From the NCBI RefSeq assembly GCF_000426465.1, contig NZ_AUFK01000018.1:124001-188000 (forward strand): 64,000 bases of DNA, in the 5' to 3' direction. The notes beneath the pieces were generated by a model. It did no database searches. It was not told the DNA's origin and saw only the letters and a list, made by a program, of their open reading frames with translations. How positions within the stretch are numbered: position 1 is the first letter of the stretch; the number at the start of each line of letters is the position of its first letter. A program made the translations under genes and the position numbers. Below are positions 1 through 8,076 of this stretch, in pieces. This DNA is from Epilithonimonas caeni DSM 17710. GTDB lineage: Bacteria; Bacteroidota; Bacteroidia; Flavobacteriales; Weeksellaceae.

Positions 1-11
1 ATTTAGACAAA

Positions 12-968
12 ATGAAAAATAAAACAATATTAGTAACCGGAGCCACGGGATTCGTAGGTGTTCACACCATTCTTCAATTATTACAAAAAGACTATCTGGT
101 AAAAACAACACTTCGTTCTTTATCAAAAAAAGATACCGTGATCAACGCTTTGAAAGAAGGTGGAATTTCCAATTTTGAAAATTTAGATTTTTTTGAAGCC
201 AGTCTTACTGAGGACAAAGGATGGGATGAAGCAGTAAAGGATTGCGATTACGTTCTGCACATTGCATCGCCATTTCCCGTACAAGAACCAAAAGATGAAA
301 ACGAATTGATAATTCCGGCCCGGGATGGTGCTTTGCGTGTTTTGAAGGCAGCCAAAAGAGCCGGTGTAAAACGTGTTGTGCTGACTTCTTCTTTTGCTGC
401 AGTTGGCTACAGCATTAATATCGATGGTCATATTTTCACAGAAAAAGACTGGACGGACACCAATATTCCACTTCCTGCCTACATCAAATCGAAAACCGTT
501 GCAGAAAGAGCTGCTTGGGATTTTATAGAAAATGAAGGGAAAGGTTTGGAAATTTCTGTTATCTGTCCGGTCGGAATTTTTGGTCCTGTTTTAGGTGAAA
601 TCACTTCAGCCTCGTTAGATATTGCCATTATTGGAATTCTAAACGGGACCACCAATCAAAGCGGTAATTTTACAATGGGCGTTGTAGATGTGCGTGATGT
701 TGCAGACCTTCACATCAAGGCGATGGAAAGTCCGGAAGCTGCAGGAGAAAGATTTTTGGCAAATTCAGACGGTGTAATGAGCTTCTATGATGTTGCAGAA
801 TTAATCAAAAAAGAAAGACCCGAAAAGTCTGCAAACATTGCAAAAATGGATAAAACAGCACCTGAATTTTATAAAGAAATGTCTAATGAAAAGGCAAAAA
901 CCATCTTGGGCTGGATACCAAGAAGTCGTGAAGAAGCGATATTATCTAGTGTTGACAGCTTAAAATGA
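12..968 (+). CDS. NAD(P)-dependent epimerase/dehydratase-family reductase
   Basis: A 318-residue extended short-chain dehydrogenase. The nucleotide-binding motif TGATGFVG is at residues 9-16 and the catalytic Tyr-x-x-x-Lys (YIKSK) is near residue 157, preceded by a TSS catalytic serine near 125. Length and layout match the dihydroflavonol-4-reductase/aldehyde reductase-like branch, which reduces carbonyl substrates with NAD(P)H in the cytosol; the real substrate cannot be read from sequence. The ATG at 12 directly precedes the conserved beta-strand, so the gene is complete. It lies upstream of two AraC regulators on the same strand, a common arrangement for small inducible reductases. Confidence 0.88.
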   Translation: MKNKTILVTGATGFVGVHTILQLLQKDYLVKTTLRSLSKKDTVINALKEGGISNFENLDFFEASLTEDKGWDEAVKDCDYVLHIASPFPVQEPKDENELIIPARDGALRVLKAAKRAGVKRVVLTSSFAAVGYSINIDGHIFTEKDWTDTNIPLPAYIKSKTVAERAAWDFIENEGKGLEISVICPVGIFGPVLGEITSASLDIAIIGILNGTTNQSGNFTMGVVDVRDVADLHIKAMESPEAAGERFLANSDGVMSFYDVAELIKKERPEKSANIAKMDKTAPEFYKEMSNEKAKTILGWIPRSREEAILSSVDSLK

Positions 969-973
969 TCTCT

Positions 974-1209
974 TGCCACGAATACATAAATTAAATAAGC
1001 CAAGAGTATCATTCATGCATTTGTGGCATTAACAAATTAGTCACGTTGTATATATCTTCCAATTAAAATTTGTGGGTGGATATAAATTTTGTAAATTAAT
1101 TTCACAAAAAACACAACTGATATCAACAATTATTTAAAAGATGGGAGCTATGCAACAAACCCACATAATGATATTTTATAATAGAATAAATAATTCGTGT
1201 ATTTGTGGC
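974..1209. repeat. REP-like inverted element with an extra half copy
   Basis: TGCCACGAAT at 974-983 faces ATTTGTGGCA at 1019-1028 (9 of 10 positions pair). A further right-arm copy, ATTCGTGTATTTGTGGC, lies at 1193-1209, immediately before the next gene. Palindromes built on GCCACGAAT/ATTCGTGGC are, from memory, dispersed intergenic repeats in flavobacteria. Nothing coding is seen in this gap. The element may act as the terminator of the reductase gene, but it lacks a clean T tract. Confidence 0.5.
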
Positions 1210-1232
1210 GCAAAAAAAACAGAATCATCCAA

Positions 1233-2018
1233 ATGAAATTTAACAACATCCAGTCATGTCATTTAGGTCCGGAAATATCTCCCGAACAATTTATTCCGGA
1301 GCATTTTTTTATTGTTTTGACGAAGGGTTCCATGGTAGCTTTTGACGGAAATAAAACCTATCAGCTATACGAAGGAGAGTATTACATTGTCCGAAAAAAC
1401 CATCTGATAAGATATACAAAGCATAAAATCAACGGCGCTTTCGAGAAAATAATCATCACTTTTGACGAAGTATTTCTGAAAAGATTTCTACAAAAAAATC
1501 ATTATTCTACAAAGCCATTTTCAAATGATAATTCGTTTTTGGAGGTCGAAGAAAATCTGCTGATTCAGAATTTCATACAATCTTTAGCACCATATTATGC
1601 CGATGGTGAAAAAATTGATGAAGAATTTTCTGATATCAAGAGGGAAGAACTATTATTGATCTTGTTAAAGAATGATCCTGACCTGGCGAATGTATTCTTC
1701 AACTTCGGAGCACCTGAAAAAATTGATCTGGAAGAATTTATGCTGCGCAACTTTCGATTCAATATTCATCTTGAAAGATTTGCTTATTTAACGGGAAGAA
1801 GTCTGTCGTCTTTTAAACGTGATTTTCAGAAAATATTCGGAATGAACCCCGGAAGATGGCTGATACAGAAGCGATTGGAAGAAGCCCATTTTTTGCTTCA
1901 GAATGAGAAACGAAAACCCAATGATATTTATTTGGATCTAGGATTTGAAGATCTATCACATTTCTCTTTTGCCTTCAAAAAAGAATTTGGAATATCGCCG
2001 AGTGAAGTTCCGACTTGA
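1233..2018 (+). CDS. AraC-family transcriptional regulator (exsA-like effector domain)
   Basis: About 261 residues. The N-terminal two-thirds resemble an effector-binding cupin-like domain, and the last ~90 residues form the double helix-turn-helix of AraC/XylS proteins, with the signature stretch DLGFEDLSHFSFAFKKEFG close to the C-terminus. The ATG at 1233 is used because the open frame upstream begins only with a GTG inside a repeat element. The protein stops soon after the second HTH (SPSEVPT), slightly shorter than usual. It is followed after 46 bp by a second, unrelated-length AraC gene in the same direction. Likely regulates a neighbouring oxidoreductase. Confidence 0.85.
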   Translation: MKFNNIQSCHLGPEISPEQFIPEHFFIVLTKGSMVAFDGNKTYQLYEGEYYIVRKNHLIRYTKHKINGAFEKIIITFDEVFLKRFLQKNHYSTKPFSNDNSFLEVEENLLIQNFIQSLAPYYADGEKIDEEFSDIKREELLLILLKNDPDLANVFFNFGAPEKIDLEEFMLRNFRFNIHLERFAYLTGRSLSSFKRDFQKIFGMNPGRWLIQKRLEEAHFLLQNEKRKPNDIYLDLGFEDLSHFSFAFKKEFGISPSEVPT

Positions 2019-2064
2019 AGATTTTATAATTAAAAAAAATCATATCTTTGATTTTTACAAACCA

Positions 2065-3006
2065 ATGAGTTCGATAACCATCAAAGAATTTTATCAGGAT
2101 ATTTTGGGAGACACCTGTCCTGACATCAATCAATTCCTCAATGAAAACATCCATAAGGATATTGGTCATTTCAACATTTTTGATATTTCTGAAATCTACA
2201 GAACCTGCAAATCGAAAACCGAAATGCCTTACAACAGGAGAACTTATTACAAAATAAGCCTGATAAACGGCAGGAATAAAGTAGAATACGCAGATAAAAC
2301 CATTGAGATTGAAGATTGCGCCGTTCTTTTTGCCTCTCCGAAAATCCCTTACAATTACACGCATCTCTGTACCGATCAATCGGGACATTTCTGTGTTTTC
2401 ACCAAAGATTTCTTACCCACTTCGAAGATCGGATTGGAACTTGACCTGCTTCCTGTCTTCTCGGCTCAGAGCGATTTTATTTTTCAAATCTCGACAGAAC
2501 AATTTCATCAATTCGAAGCAATATTTTTGAAAATGCACGGAGAAATCAAGTCTGATTATACTTACAAGTATGATCTTCTTAGAAACTACGTAATGGAATT
2601 GATACATTTTGGTCAGAAATTACAGCCGATTTTACCTGTTGAAAATAACAAGACCGCCGCTTCCAGAACCACTACTCTTTTCATTGAATTATTAGAAAGG
2701 CAGTTTCCTATTGAAAACATCAGCCAGTTGCTACAACTGAAGACACCTGCAGATTTTGCAGGAATATTAGGGGTCCACGTTAATCATCTCAATAGAGTTT
2801 TAAAAGAAACAACAGGAAAAACCACCGGCGAGATCATCGGAAGCCGGATTTTCCAGGAAGCAAAATTATTGCTTGCACAAACACAATGGAACATATCTGA
2901 AATCGCTTTTACACTAGGCTTTGAGGAAGTAGCACATTTTTCCAACTTCTTCAAGAAACACAGCAAACAATCCCCACAACATTACCGGGAATTATTGATT
3001 GTTTGA
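2065..3006 (+). CDS. AraC-family transcriptional regulator
   Basis: 313 residues. N-terminal effector domain with the stretch GHFNIFDI and a cupin-like core; C-terminal AraC HTH pair ending in SIAEIAF-like TLGFEEVAHFSNFFKKHS. The ATG at 2065 is chosen; an in-frame TTG 120 bp upstream lies inside the preceding gene. The protein is clearly paralogous to the AraC regulator at 36213-37115 (shared GHFNIF, YYKI/YFKI, GRN, ADK and GxFCVFT stretches), and both sit next to an SDR gene. It probably controls the SDR that starts 85 bp downstream; the ligand is unknown. Confidence 0.87.
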   Translation: MSSITIKEFYQDILGDTCPDINQFLNENIHKDIGHFNIFDISEIYRTCKSKTEMPYNRRTYYKISLINGRNKVEYADKTIEIEDCAVLFASPKIPYNYTHLCTDQSGHFCVFTKDFLPTSKIGLELDLLPVFSAQSDFIFQISTEQFHQFEAIFLKMHGEIKSDYTYKYDLLRNYVMELIHFGQKLQPILPVENNKTAASRTTTLFIELLERQFPIENISQLLQLKTPADFAGILGVHVNHLNRVLKETTGKTTGEIIGSRIFQEAKLLLAQTQWNISEIAFTLGFEEVAHFSNFFKKHSKQSPQHYRELLIV

Positions 3007-3091
3007 TTTTCACAAATTTTAATTTGATTTATACAAATAATCCGATCCTGAAATTCTTCAACTTTGTATCATTAATTAAAAACATTAAACA

Positions 3092-3859
3092 ATGTCAAAC
3101 AATCAAAGTAAAATAGCATTAGTAACCGGCGGAAGCCGTGGATTGGGCAAAGATTCAGCTTTACAATTAGCGAAAAAAGGATTCGACCTTATTATCACAT
3201 ACCAAACAAAAAAAGAAGCGGCAGATGAAGTGGTAAAAGAAATCGAAAATATCGGACAAAAAGCGTACGCATTGCCTCTGGATATTTCTTCAACCGCAGG
3301 TTTCGACCAATTTGTAACAGAAGTGAAACATATTTTGGACACCCAATTTGCTTCTGGAAAATTAGATGCTCTGGTAAATAATGCCGGAATCGGTATCAAT
3401 CAAAGTTTTGAAACGACGACTGAAGAAACCTTGGATGCAATGACGAATATCCATTTCAAAGGACCTTACTTCTTAACTCAAAAATTATTACCATTACTGA
3501 ATGACGGAAGCAGCGTAGTAAACACTTCTTCTGGTCTGGCAAGATTCTCATTTGCAGGATATTCCGCTTATGGAGCGATGAAAGCAGCGATAGATTCCCT
3601 GTCAAGATATCAGGCATTGGAGTTGGGAAGCAGAAAAATAAGAGTGAATTCTATTGCGCCGGGTGCTATCGAAACCGATTTTGGTGGTGGAGCTGTACGT
3701 GACAGTAAAGAATACAATCAGTTGGTGTCATCTCAAACGGCGCTAGGAAGAGTCGGTTTGCCTGATGATATCGGAAGTGTGGTTGCCTTCCTTTGTTCGG
3801 ATGATTCTAAGTGGATCAATGCACAAAGAATAGAAGTTGCAGGAGGATTTAGAATTTAA
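3092..3859 (+). CDS. SDR family oxidoreductase
   Basis: 255-residue classical short-chain dehydrogenase. The Rossmann motif TGGSRGLG is at residues 11-18, the NNAG motif near 101, and the catalytic Ser-Tyr-x-x-x-Lys triad (TSSGL ... YGAMK) is in place. The C-terminal VAGGF is typical of 3-oxoacyl-ACP reductase-like enzymes. It should reduce a keto group or oxidise an alcohol with NAD(P); the substrate is unknown. It follows the AraC gene at 2065 and is terminated by a strong hairpin at 3931. Probably part of an inducible detoxification or redox pair with that regulator. Confidence 0.9.
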   Translation: MSNNQSKIALVTGGSRGLGKDSALQLAKKGFDLIITYQTKKEAADEVVKEIENIGQKAYALPLDISSTAGFDQFVTEVKHILDTQFASGKLDALVNNAGIGINQSFETTTEETLDAMTNIHFKGPYFLTQKLLPLLNDGSSVVNTSSGLARFSFAGYSAYGAMKAAIDSLSRYQALELGSRKIRVNSIAPGAIETDFGGGAVRDSKEYNQLVSSQTALGRVGLPDDIGSVVAFLCSDDSKWINAQRIEVAGGFRI

Positions 3860-3930
3860 AGACGCTTTGGCAGGAGATCAAAATTGTTTATGATTTGTTA
3901 TCTGCTAAATCGGGATAAGCTAAAATTATA

Positions 3931-3964
3931 AAAGTCCGTCCGACGAATCTGTTGGGCGGACTTT
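3931..3964. terminator. Bidirectional intrinsic terminator
   Basis: AAAGTCCGTCC (3931-3941) pairs with GGGCGGACTTT ending at 3963, with one G-T wobble. The stem is flanked by A/T runs, so it could serve both the SDR (plus) and the thiamine operon (minus). Confidence 0.75.
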
Positions 3965-3970
3965 TGCGTA

Positions 3971-4130
3971 AGGGATAGTAGCGGCATCCTTTTTTGTCAT
4001 TGCGATAGTCGAAAAGTTCAAGAAATTGCTCCACGTCGTTCGCAATGACAAAAAGATACAGCGGATAGCCCGACCCGCTTGTGTTTTTGATTGGGATTTG
4101 GCGTTGGCAAAACGCAAAGGGATACGCCCG
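3971..4130. repeat. Intergenic composite repeat with a nested hairpin
   Basis: The arms TTTTTGTCATTGCGA (3991-4005) and TCGCAATGACAAAAAG (4040-4055) form a long inverted repeat. They are bracketed by AGCGGCATCC on the left and GCGGATAGCCCG on the right, phrases I recognise as recurring intergenic repeats in Chryseobacterium and relatives. It sits between convergent genes and no reading frame is supported. Family assignment is from memory only. Confidence 0.55.
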
Positions 4131-4132
4131 GA

Positions 4133-4786
4133 TCATTCCCAAACCTTCAGATCATAAGCAGCTTGCCAAAACTGAAATTCCAGACGTGAAGCTGTAATAA
4201 ATGCTTCATTCATCCAGATCCTTATTTCGGGAGTTGTGTTTTCAGCCGCTTTGTTGCAAATGTCGACAGCGGTTTTAACGGCAACGGCAAAATCCTCTCC
4301 GCCGTAAGTATCAATCCAGCTTTGATAAGGATTTTCTGATGCTTGTTCAACAAGATCCAGAATATGATCTCCGACTTCCTTATAGATCCAAAAACAAGGC
4401 AAAGTCGCAGCCAAAGCCACTTCCACTGGTTCAAAAGCGGCCGTACTTCTCAAAAAGTGAATGTAATGATGACAAACGGGTTGTAAAATTCCTTTTTCCG
4501 AAATTTCAAATTCTTTAAAATACGATTCGTGCAAAGCATTTTCCACAACTATCGCATTTTCGGCAAATCTCATATAGGCCAAAGCATCTTCAATCTCATG
4601 TGCCTTGCTGCCAATTAAAGCCAAAGTTCTTCCGAAATGTTCGAGATACAATGAATCCTGTGCAATGTAAAATTGGAATCTCTCTTTGTCTAAAGTTCCG
4701 TTTGACAGCTCTTTGAGAAAAGGCATTTCAATAATGTCCTTGTAGATATTTTCAATTGATTTCCAGGCGTTTTCAGACCAATTCAT
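4133..4786 (-). CDS. tenA: TenA-family aminopyrimidine aminohydrolase / thiaminase II
   Basis: 217-residue all-helical TenA protein. It salvages base-degraded thiamine by hydrolysing amino-aminomethyl-methylpyrimidine to HMP. The visible family residues are the pocket Asp in AQDSLYL (residues ~44), the catalytic Cys in LPCFWIY (~136), and the C-terminal Glu in RLEFQFWQAAY. The Cys places it in the classical TenA_C class. It is the last gene of the thiM-thiE-thiD-tenA operon and overlaps thiD by 14 bp, implying coupled translation. HMP made here would feed ThiD, so the operon salvages both halves of thiamine. Confidence 0.92.
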   Translation of the reverse strand: MNWSENAWKSIENIYKDIIEMPFLKELSNGTLDKERFQFYIAQDSLYLEHFGRTLALIGSKAHEIEDALAYMRFAENAIVVENALHESYFKEFEISEKGILQPVCHHYIHFLRSTAAFEPVEVALAATLPCFWIYKEVGDHILDLVEQASENPYQSWIDTYGGEDFAVAVKTAVDICNKAAENTTPEIRIWMNEAFITASRLEFQFWQAAYDLKVWE

Positions 4787-5606
4787 TTTTGATTAGTTTT
4801 TGTGGGTTAAAAAAGTGATTCAGAGGACCATTCCCTTGTCCGGTCTGTACGTCGCTTCCTTTGAGAATAGCTTCTGAAACGTAGTTTTGGGCCAAAGCCA
4901 CAGCTTCATCCATAGATTTTCCGCGGGCAACAAAAGAGGCAATTGCAGATGATAGTGTACAACCCGAACCGTGTGTATTTCTGGTATTTAATTTTACCGA
5001 TTCAAAAGTTTGGTAATCGTCCTTATCATTGTACAAAAGGGATGTAATTATTTCAGTGGTTTGATGACCGCCTTTCAACAGAATGTGTTTACAGCCTAAT
5101 TTTTTGATGAATTCTCCTGCAATTTTCATATCGTTCAAAGTCTTCACTTCCCTGTTTGCCAATATTGCCGCTTCATCCATATTCGGGGTAATAATATCTG
5201 AAATCGGGAATAGCTTTTCAATAATCGTCTGAATGGTTTCTTCCTCAATTAGCCGATGCCCGCTTGTCGCAACCATTACAGGGTCAAAAACAATCGGTAC
5301 TTTTTTATATTTGCCCAAAGTCTTAACAATGGTTTCGACCAACTCTGGTGTGTGGACCATCCCGATTTTGATGGCGTCAGGAAAAATGTCGTCCAAAATA
5401 GATTCGATCTGTTCTGAAACAGCCTCAACGGGAATCGGGAAAATATTCCGAACGCCCATCGTATTCTGAACCGGCAATGCTGTTAAAACAGAAGTTGCGT
5501 AACATCCCAAGGCGGAAATAGTTTTTATATCAGCCTGAATTCCTGCGCCTCCGCTTCCGTCGAAACCGGCAATCGTGAGAACTGATGGATATTTGTATTT
5601 TGTCAT
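4773..5606 (-). CDS. thiD: Hydroxymethylpyrimidine/phosphomethylpyrimidine kinase
   Basis: 277 residues, ribokinase-like fold. The N-terminal substrate motif GFDGSGGAGIQADIK begins near residue 14, and the C-terminal ATP/anion-hole motif NTHGSGCTLSSAIA (Gly-Ser-Gly-Cys) is present. It phosphorylates HMP to HMP-P and HMP-PP, the pyrimidine donor used by ThiE. It overlaps thiE upstream by 4 bp (stop/start overlap) and tenA downstream by 14 bp. Expression should follow the TPP riboswitch ahead of thiM. Length is normal for the family. Confidence 0.95.
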   Translation of the reverse strand: MTKYKYPSVLTIAGFDGSGGAGIQADIKTISALGCYATSVLTALPVQNTMGVRNIFPIPVEAVSEQIESILDDIFPDAIKIGMVHTPELVETIVKTLGKYKKVPIVFDPVMVATSGHRLIEEETIQTIIEKLFPISDIITPNMDEAAILANREVKTLNDMKIAGEFIKKLGCKHILLKGGHQTTEIITSLLYNDKDDYQTFESVKLNTRNTHGSGCTLSSAIASFVARGKSMDEAVALAQNYVSEAILKGSDVQTGQGNGPLNHFFNPQKLIKNELV

Positions 5607-6238
5607 TTCAAGATTTCGTTTTTTAGGTTAAAAGCGGCTTTTTGAGGATTGCCAGCACTGCAGATCTCTGAAACTACCGCAATACAATCTGCACCTGCCT
5701 CCATCACAGCCTTAGCATTTCTTAAGTGAATATTCCCAATGGCAACCAATGGTTTTTCCGTCAGTTTCCTGATTTTCATCAATCCTTCCAATCCCCATTC
5801 TGTGACGGTATCGGTTTTAGTACCCGTCCTGAAAACCGGGCTGACTCCCAAATAATCCGAGACTTTGGTTTCCTGATTTTCAAGCTGTGTCAAATACTCA
5901 ATAGAATAGCCGATCATTTTATTTTTTAAAGAATTTTCCCGTAGTACAGTTGGTTGTGTATCATTATTCCCGACGTGAATTCCGAAAGCATCAATCTCTC
6001 TGGCAACGAAAGCATTATCATTGATAATTAAAGGAATTCCATATTTATCGGTGATTTCTTTTAAACGAATTGCTTTTTCCAGAAAATCTACATCCGAAGC
6101 TTTTTTCTCACGCAACTGGATGATATCTACCCCACCCAGAATCGCTTGTTCGGCAACTTCAAGAAAGTTGCGACCTTTGCAATCAGCTTCAGAAATCACG
6201 AGATACAATTGATAAGGAAATGATTTTATCAAACTCAT
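5603..6238 (-). CDS. thiE: Thiamine phosphate synthase
   Basis: 211-residue TIM barrel. QLREK near residue 41, the phosphate-binding VSPVF and TKTDTVTEWGLEGL stretch, AIGNIH and the final GADCIAVVSEI match ThiE. It joins HMP-PP from ThiD and thiazole phosphate from ThiM to give thiamine monophosphate. It overlaps thiM by 4 bp and thiD by 4 bp, so the three are translationally coupled. One-domain form; no fusion to ThiD or TenI is seen. Confidence 0.94.
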   Translation of the reverse strand: MSLIKSFPYQLYLVISEADCKGRNFLEVAEQAILGGVDIIQLREKKASDVDFLEKAIRLKEITDKYGIPLIINDNAFVAREIDAFGIHVGNNDTQPTVLRENSLKNKMIGYSIEYLTQLENQETKVSDYLGVSPVFRTGTKTDTVTEWGLEGLMKIRKLTEKPLVAIGNIHLRNAKAVMEAGADCIAVVSEICSAGNPQKAAFNLKNEILK

Positions 6239-7035
6239 TTTTTAGAAACATTTACGTTTTCAAAAAATTCCTTTTCGGAAATATTGTACAGTTTATCCAA
6301 AATATTCATCTGAAGACTTCCCGGTCCTTTTGAGATTTTTTCCGACAGTTCTCCTGCGATTCCAAGAAGAGCCATCGCCGCAACGGTGGATTCGGTTTTA
6401 TTTTCAGAAACTCCGGCAAAGGCTCCAACAATTGCCGAAGCGGAGCAACCCAAACCTGTTACTTTGGTCATTAACGGATGTCCGTTTTCAACAAAATAAG
6501 TTTCCTTATCATCAATAATAATATCCGTAGCTCCTGAAATACAGACTACAGACCGATATTTCTCAACAAGACTTTGAGCTGCAAAAACAGCTTCATTACT
6601 TTCTGCCGTACTGTCGACTCCTTTTGTAATTGTTTTATTGGCTTTTGCCAAAGCGATGATCTCCGATGCATTTCCTCTTATAACGGTTGGATTGAACTGT
6701 AAAAGCTTTGCTAAAACCTCATCCCTGAAAGAAGTTGCGCCAGCCCCGACCGGGTCTAAAACCCACGTTTTTTTTGTACGATGCGCTTCTTCTGCGGCAA
6801 TCAGCATTGATTCAGACCAATCTTCGTCAAGTGTTCCGATATTGATGACCACAGCATTTGAAATGGCAACCATTTCTTTGATTTCAGATTTTGCGTGGGC
6901 CATGATCGGAGAAGCTCCGACTGCCAACAATGCATTGGCGGTATTATTCATGACCACAAAATTGGTCATATTGTGTACAAGTGGCGATTGATCTTTTACA
7001 GATTGAATGTAATTATTCCAAAGGTTGTTTTCCAT
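6235..7035 (-). CDS. thiM: Hydroxyethylthiazole kinase
   Basis: 266 residues, ribokinase-like. Signature stretches are HNMTNFVVMNNTANALLA near residue 21, DPVGAGATSFR near 117, and the catalytic VTGLGCSASAIVGAF (Gly-x-Gly-Cys) near 196. It phosphorylates hydroxyethylthiazole to the substrate of ThiE, a salvage rather than de novo step. First gene of the operon, with the TPP riboswitch immediately upstream. No thiC, thiG or thiS is present in the operon, so the unit is dedicated to salvage. Confidence 0.95.
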   Translation of the reverse strand: MENNLWNNYIQSVKDQSPLVHNMTNFVVMNNTANALLAVGASPIMAHAKSEIKEMVAISNAVVINIGTLDEDWSESMLIAAEEAHRTKKTWVLDPVGAGATSFRDEVLAKLLQFNPTVIRGNASEIIALAKANKTITKGVDSTAESNEAVFAAQSLVEKYRSVVCISGATDIIIDDKETYFVENGHPLMTKVTGLGCSASAIVGAFAGVSENKTESTVAAMALLGIAGELSEKISKGPGSLQMNILDKLYNISEKEFFENVNVSKK

Positions 7036-7091
7036 TTACTTATAAATTAATTTAAATAGGCTTTAGGAAAACAAATAGAATAAGAAAGAAA

Positions 7092-7192
7092 GCATCAAAA
7101 GATGCATTCCTGCTTTTCCCTACGTCGGTGTTAGCCGTATCAGGTTCAAAGGGACTCTCTCAATTCTTTTTCAGAATACCCCTAAAGCGTGG
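7092..7192 (-). promoter_or_regulatory. TPP (THI-box) riboswitch of the thiM operon
   Basis: Read on the minus strand, the leader contains CTTTAGGGG, then TGAGAGAGTCCC, TTGAACCTGAT and CGACGTAGGGAAA, the conserved THI-element core segments in order. A short hairpin GCATC-TTTT-GATGC (7092-7105) followed by a TTTCTTTCTT run comes just after the aptamer and may be the expression platform. High TPP would shut off thiMED-tenA. The aptamer ends about 55-75 bp before the thiM ATG. Confidence 0.93.
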
Positions 7193-7194
7193 AA

Positions 7195-7202
7195 CAAAGA
7201 TA
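7195..7202 (-). promoter_or_regulatory. Bacteroidetes -7 box for the thiM transcript
   Basis: TATCTTTG on the minus strand matches the TAnnTTTG consensus and sits a few bases upstream of the riboswitch. No clear TTG is found at the usual 19-21 bp spacing. Confidence 0.6.
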
Positions 7203-7264
7203 CAAATGTTCCTTGTTTAAAATAAATTTTAAGTTGAAAAAAAACAATACTTGTTAATTGAGCA

Positions 7265-7288
7265 TAAAAAAACCGGGATAACCCGGTT
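7265..7288 (-). terminator. Intrinsic terminator of the cold-shock gene
   Basis: AACCGGG (7271-7277) and CCCGGTT (7282-7288) form a 7-bp stem; on the minus strand it is followed by seven T residues. Confidence 0.85.
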
Positions 7289-7340
7289 GAATATTGTAAT
7301 TGCTATATAAAAGATCCCAAAATGGATTGCCCTTATTTTA

Positions 7341-7763
7341 TTATTTTACCAGCTCAATATTAACTGCAGAAAACCCTTTTGGAGACCTTTCTTTTTCGAA
7401 AGATACTTTGTTACCTTTTTTTATGGGCACCGCACAGTTGTTACTATGGAAAAAGATATTTTCGTTGGTTTTATTTTCTGTGATAAAACCATAACCTTTG
7501 TCACTAACAAAAGTTACAATTCCCGTCTTCACAGCTTCTTCAGCTTCTATAGGAGCTGCTCCTAACTGAATGTTGTCCAAATCAACCTCTAATCTTTCTT
7601 CCGGTGGTGTAGAAGTCAGCCTTCCGTATGCATCCACATACATGAATTCGGTTTCTTTTCCTTTGTCATTATTAGTTTTACGCTCCTCGCGACGAAGTGC
7701 TTTGTCTTTTTGTTTCTGAAGTTTTTTCTTGAAGTTTTCTTTTTTTGAGAAAGAATCTGCCAT
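7341..7763 (-). CDS. Cold-shock-domain protein with basic N-terminal extension
   Basis: 140 residues. The C-terminal ~65 residues are a cold-shock (OB-fold) domain with RNP1 KGYGFI and RNP2 NIFFH. The first ~35 residues are highly charged and lysine/arginine rich (KKKLQKQKDKALRREERK), likely a helical RNA-binding tail, followed by an acidic linker. Such extended Csp proteins are common in Bacteroidetes and bind RNA or single-stranded DNA in the cytosol. The gene is monocistronic, with its own terminator. Confidence 0.9.
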   Translation of the reverse strand: MADSFSKKENFKKKLQKQKDKALRREERKTNNDKGKETEFMYVDAYGRLTSTPPEERLEVDLDNIQLGAAPIEAEEAVKTGIVTFVSDKGYGFITENKTNENIFFHSNNCAVPIKKGNKVSFEKERSPKGFSAVNIELVK

Positions 7764-8027
7764 AAATTATTTGTTATTATTTTAAATTAATGTTCTGAAA
7801 TTGAATTAAAATGAATTCAGAATAAATCTTCATTAATGGAATTTGAAAATCGATTCCTAATAAGATTAAAAAGTTATTCTGTTTCTACTATCCAGAAGTT
7901 GTGTCGCCAATAAAAACATTAGCCAAGGCCGAGAACACAAAATAAAAGAGAATGTTGCATCAGCAGATACAGAAAACCGTTTAGAAATTATGTTACAAAT
8001 ATACGACAAATTTATGAGACACAGAAA
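7764..8027. other. Intergenic region, no feature seen
   Basis: AT-rich stretch between the cold-shock gene and the terminator of the acyl-CoA dehydrogenase gene. I see no coding frame or clear promoter box. Confidence 0.4.
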
Positions 8028-8051
8028 ATGCCTCCAAAATTAGAGGCATCA
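8028..8051 (-). terminator. Intrinsic terminator of the acyl-CoA dehydrogenase-like gene
   Basis: ATGCCTC (8029-8035) pairs with GAGGCAT (8044-8050), followed on the minus strand by TTTTC. Confidence 0.7.
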
Positions 8052-8076
8052 CCTTTATCTATGATCTGAATTTGAA

